DNA of 64,000 bases from NCBI GenBank assembly GCA_022606425.2, contig JAHDVF020000883.1, positions 2,170,001 through 2,234,000 on the forward strand, written 5' to 3'. The notes below the pieces were generated by a model. It did not search any database. It was given only the letters and a program-made list of their open reading frames with translations, and had not been told where the DNA came from. Source of the stretch: Lepidostoma basale (lineage: Eukaryota > Arthropoda > Insecta > Trichoptera > Lepidostomatidae). Position numbers and translations under genes: made by a program. Positions 63,309 through 64,000 of this stretch are shown here, one piece after another; within the stretch, counting starts at the first letter, position 1, and each line of letters starts with the position of its first letter.

Positions 63309-64000
63309 TAATGTAATAGTGTCAATTAAAAAATAGTTCAATTAATCTCGGACTATTTGATTTGAATCTTCCAACTACGTGATCAATTATTTACGTTATT
63401 CTAGGTAATAAAATAATTTGTGTAAATGTTTATGTGTATAAACAAGATTTTGCTGTAGCGTTTTTAATTGTCGTCTTCTGAGAACGTTTATGAGTTATAA
63501 CAAGATTACCGCAATTCCCCACATTAGAAAGTGAACGTTTATTAAGAATCGACGAGATAAGTCACACGAAGACAATGCGCCTGCGATTATTCAACTGTAA
63601 AAAGCGATAATGACTCTTACAAAGGAATTTTCATACCGAAGCATCAAGTTCAGAAGTTGCTTACCCGCCGTAAAAACACTATCTTCGATGTAACGCTGTG
63701 TTACTGCGCGAGCAGACGCCGATTGTTCTAAAACTCCCAAGGTTTTGCGCGGAATGATGGCGAACTAGAGGAAAAAGTCATCGACACTCATATTACAAGT
63801 TTCTATTTCATTACATCGCAATGTCAAGTGCGAGACGAAGGTCCGCCCGCGGAGTGGCCTCTCCTCCGCCGCTAATACCTGAGTAATCGGTTTCCATAAA
63901 CACGCCACGGCATTGCGTAGCTTTCTTACTATATACAATACATTGTTACGATCAATACTTGTCAACTCGCGTTTTTATAATTTCTACATAAAAAATGGGT
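63309..64000. other. No gene recognised
   Basis: Unique. From 63480 onwards the composition is more balanced (63700-63900: GCGCGAGCAGACGCCGATTG, GTCCGCCCGCGGAGTGGCCT). It could be regulatory or an exon edge beyond the window, but no frame or splice pattern is convincing. Confidence 0.35.

Overview
The window looks like AT-rich insect chromosomal DNA, most likely lepidopteran. The evidence is indirect: many short 5'-truncated RTE/CR1-like LINE ends, a mariner relic, tRNA-derived SINEs, hAT-type MITEs, and no bacterial-style operons or long open reading frames. No complete host protein-coding gene can be recognised. The one place that reads like host genic sequence is 42.69-42.89 kb (+): a TATA box, about 135 bases of non-repetitive leader, and an ATG plus nine codons ending in a strong splice donor. 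It could be a first coding exon whose remaining exons lie outside the window. Everything else is intergenic or intronic sequence packed with mobile elements.

Layout. 0-10 kb: five copies of a palindromic foldback repeat (family P), a Q-family palindrome, tRNA-like SINEs, a hAT-like MITE beside an RTE end, and two RTE C-termini. 10.3-11.7 kb: one very long (TA)n tract split by a LINE 3' end and by an internally deleted mariner element with a legible transposase start and end. 12-28 kb: mostly unique AT-rich DNA with scattered LINE/SINE ends, a hAT MITE with a target duplication, an open RTE C-terminus (24.0-24.5 kb, minus) and a palindrome at 27.2 kb. 28-43 kb: many LINE fragments, a palindrome (R) broken by a 789-base insertion, a SINE with exact A and B boxes, and the candidate first exon. 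44 kb: an 11-copy 57-base minisatellite. 46-48.7 kb: a hAT-like element packed with other repeats, then a cluster of LINE/SINE ends. 50.9-52.7 kb and 59.6-60.5 kb: four copies of a Penelope-like element fragment (family M), each with a hammerhead-like RNA motif about 80-100 bases upstream of a conserved start codon. 53-64 kb: more palindromes, another RTE C-terminus, a SINE, a TIR element with a perfect 40-base inverted repeat, a twin-primed LINE insertion and a final P element.

The unifying observation is that at least eight sequence-unrelated repeat families carry the same RNA-like module. It consists of a CUGANGA-like box, one extra A/U, a G-led hairpin (stem II), GAAAC, and a short self-complementary segment ending in U plus one base. 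This is close to a hammerhead ribozyme with a palindromic stem III, and it is usually present as an inverted pair in each element. In family M the third helix (stem I) is also present, with base-pair changes between copies that mostly keep pairing. This is the best candidate in the window for a poorly described system. All calls come from reading the sequence; no database search or folding program was run.
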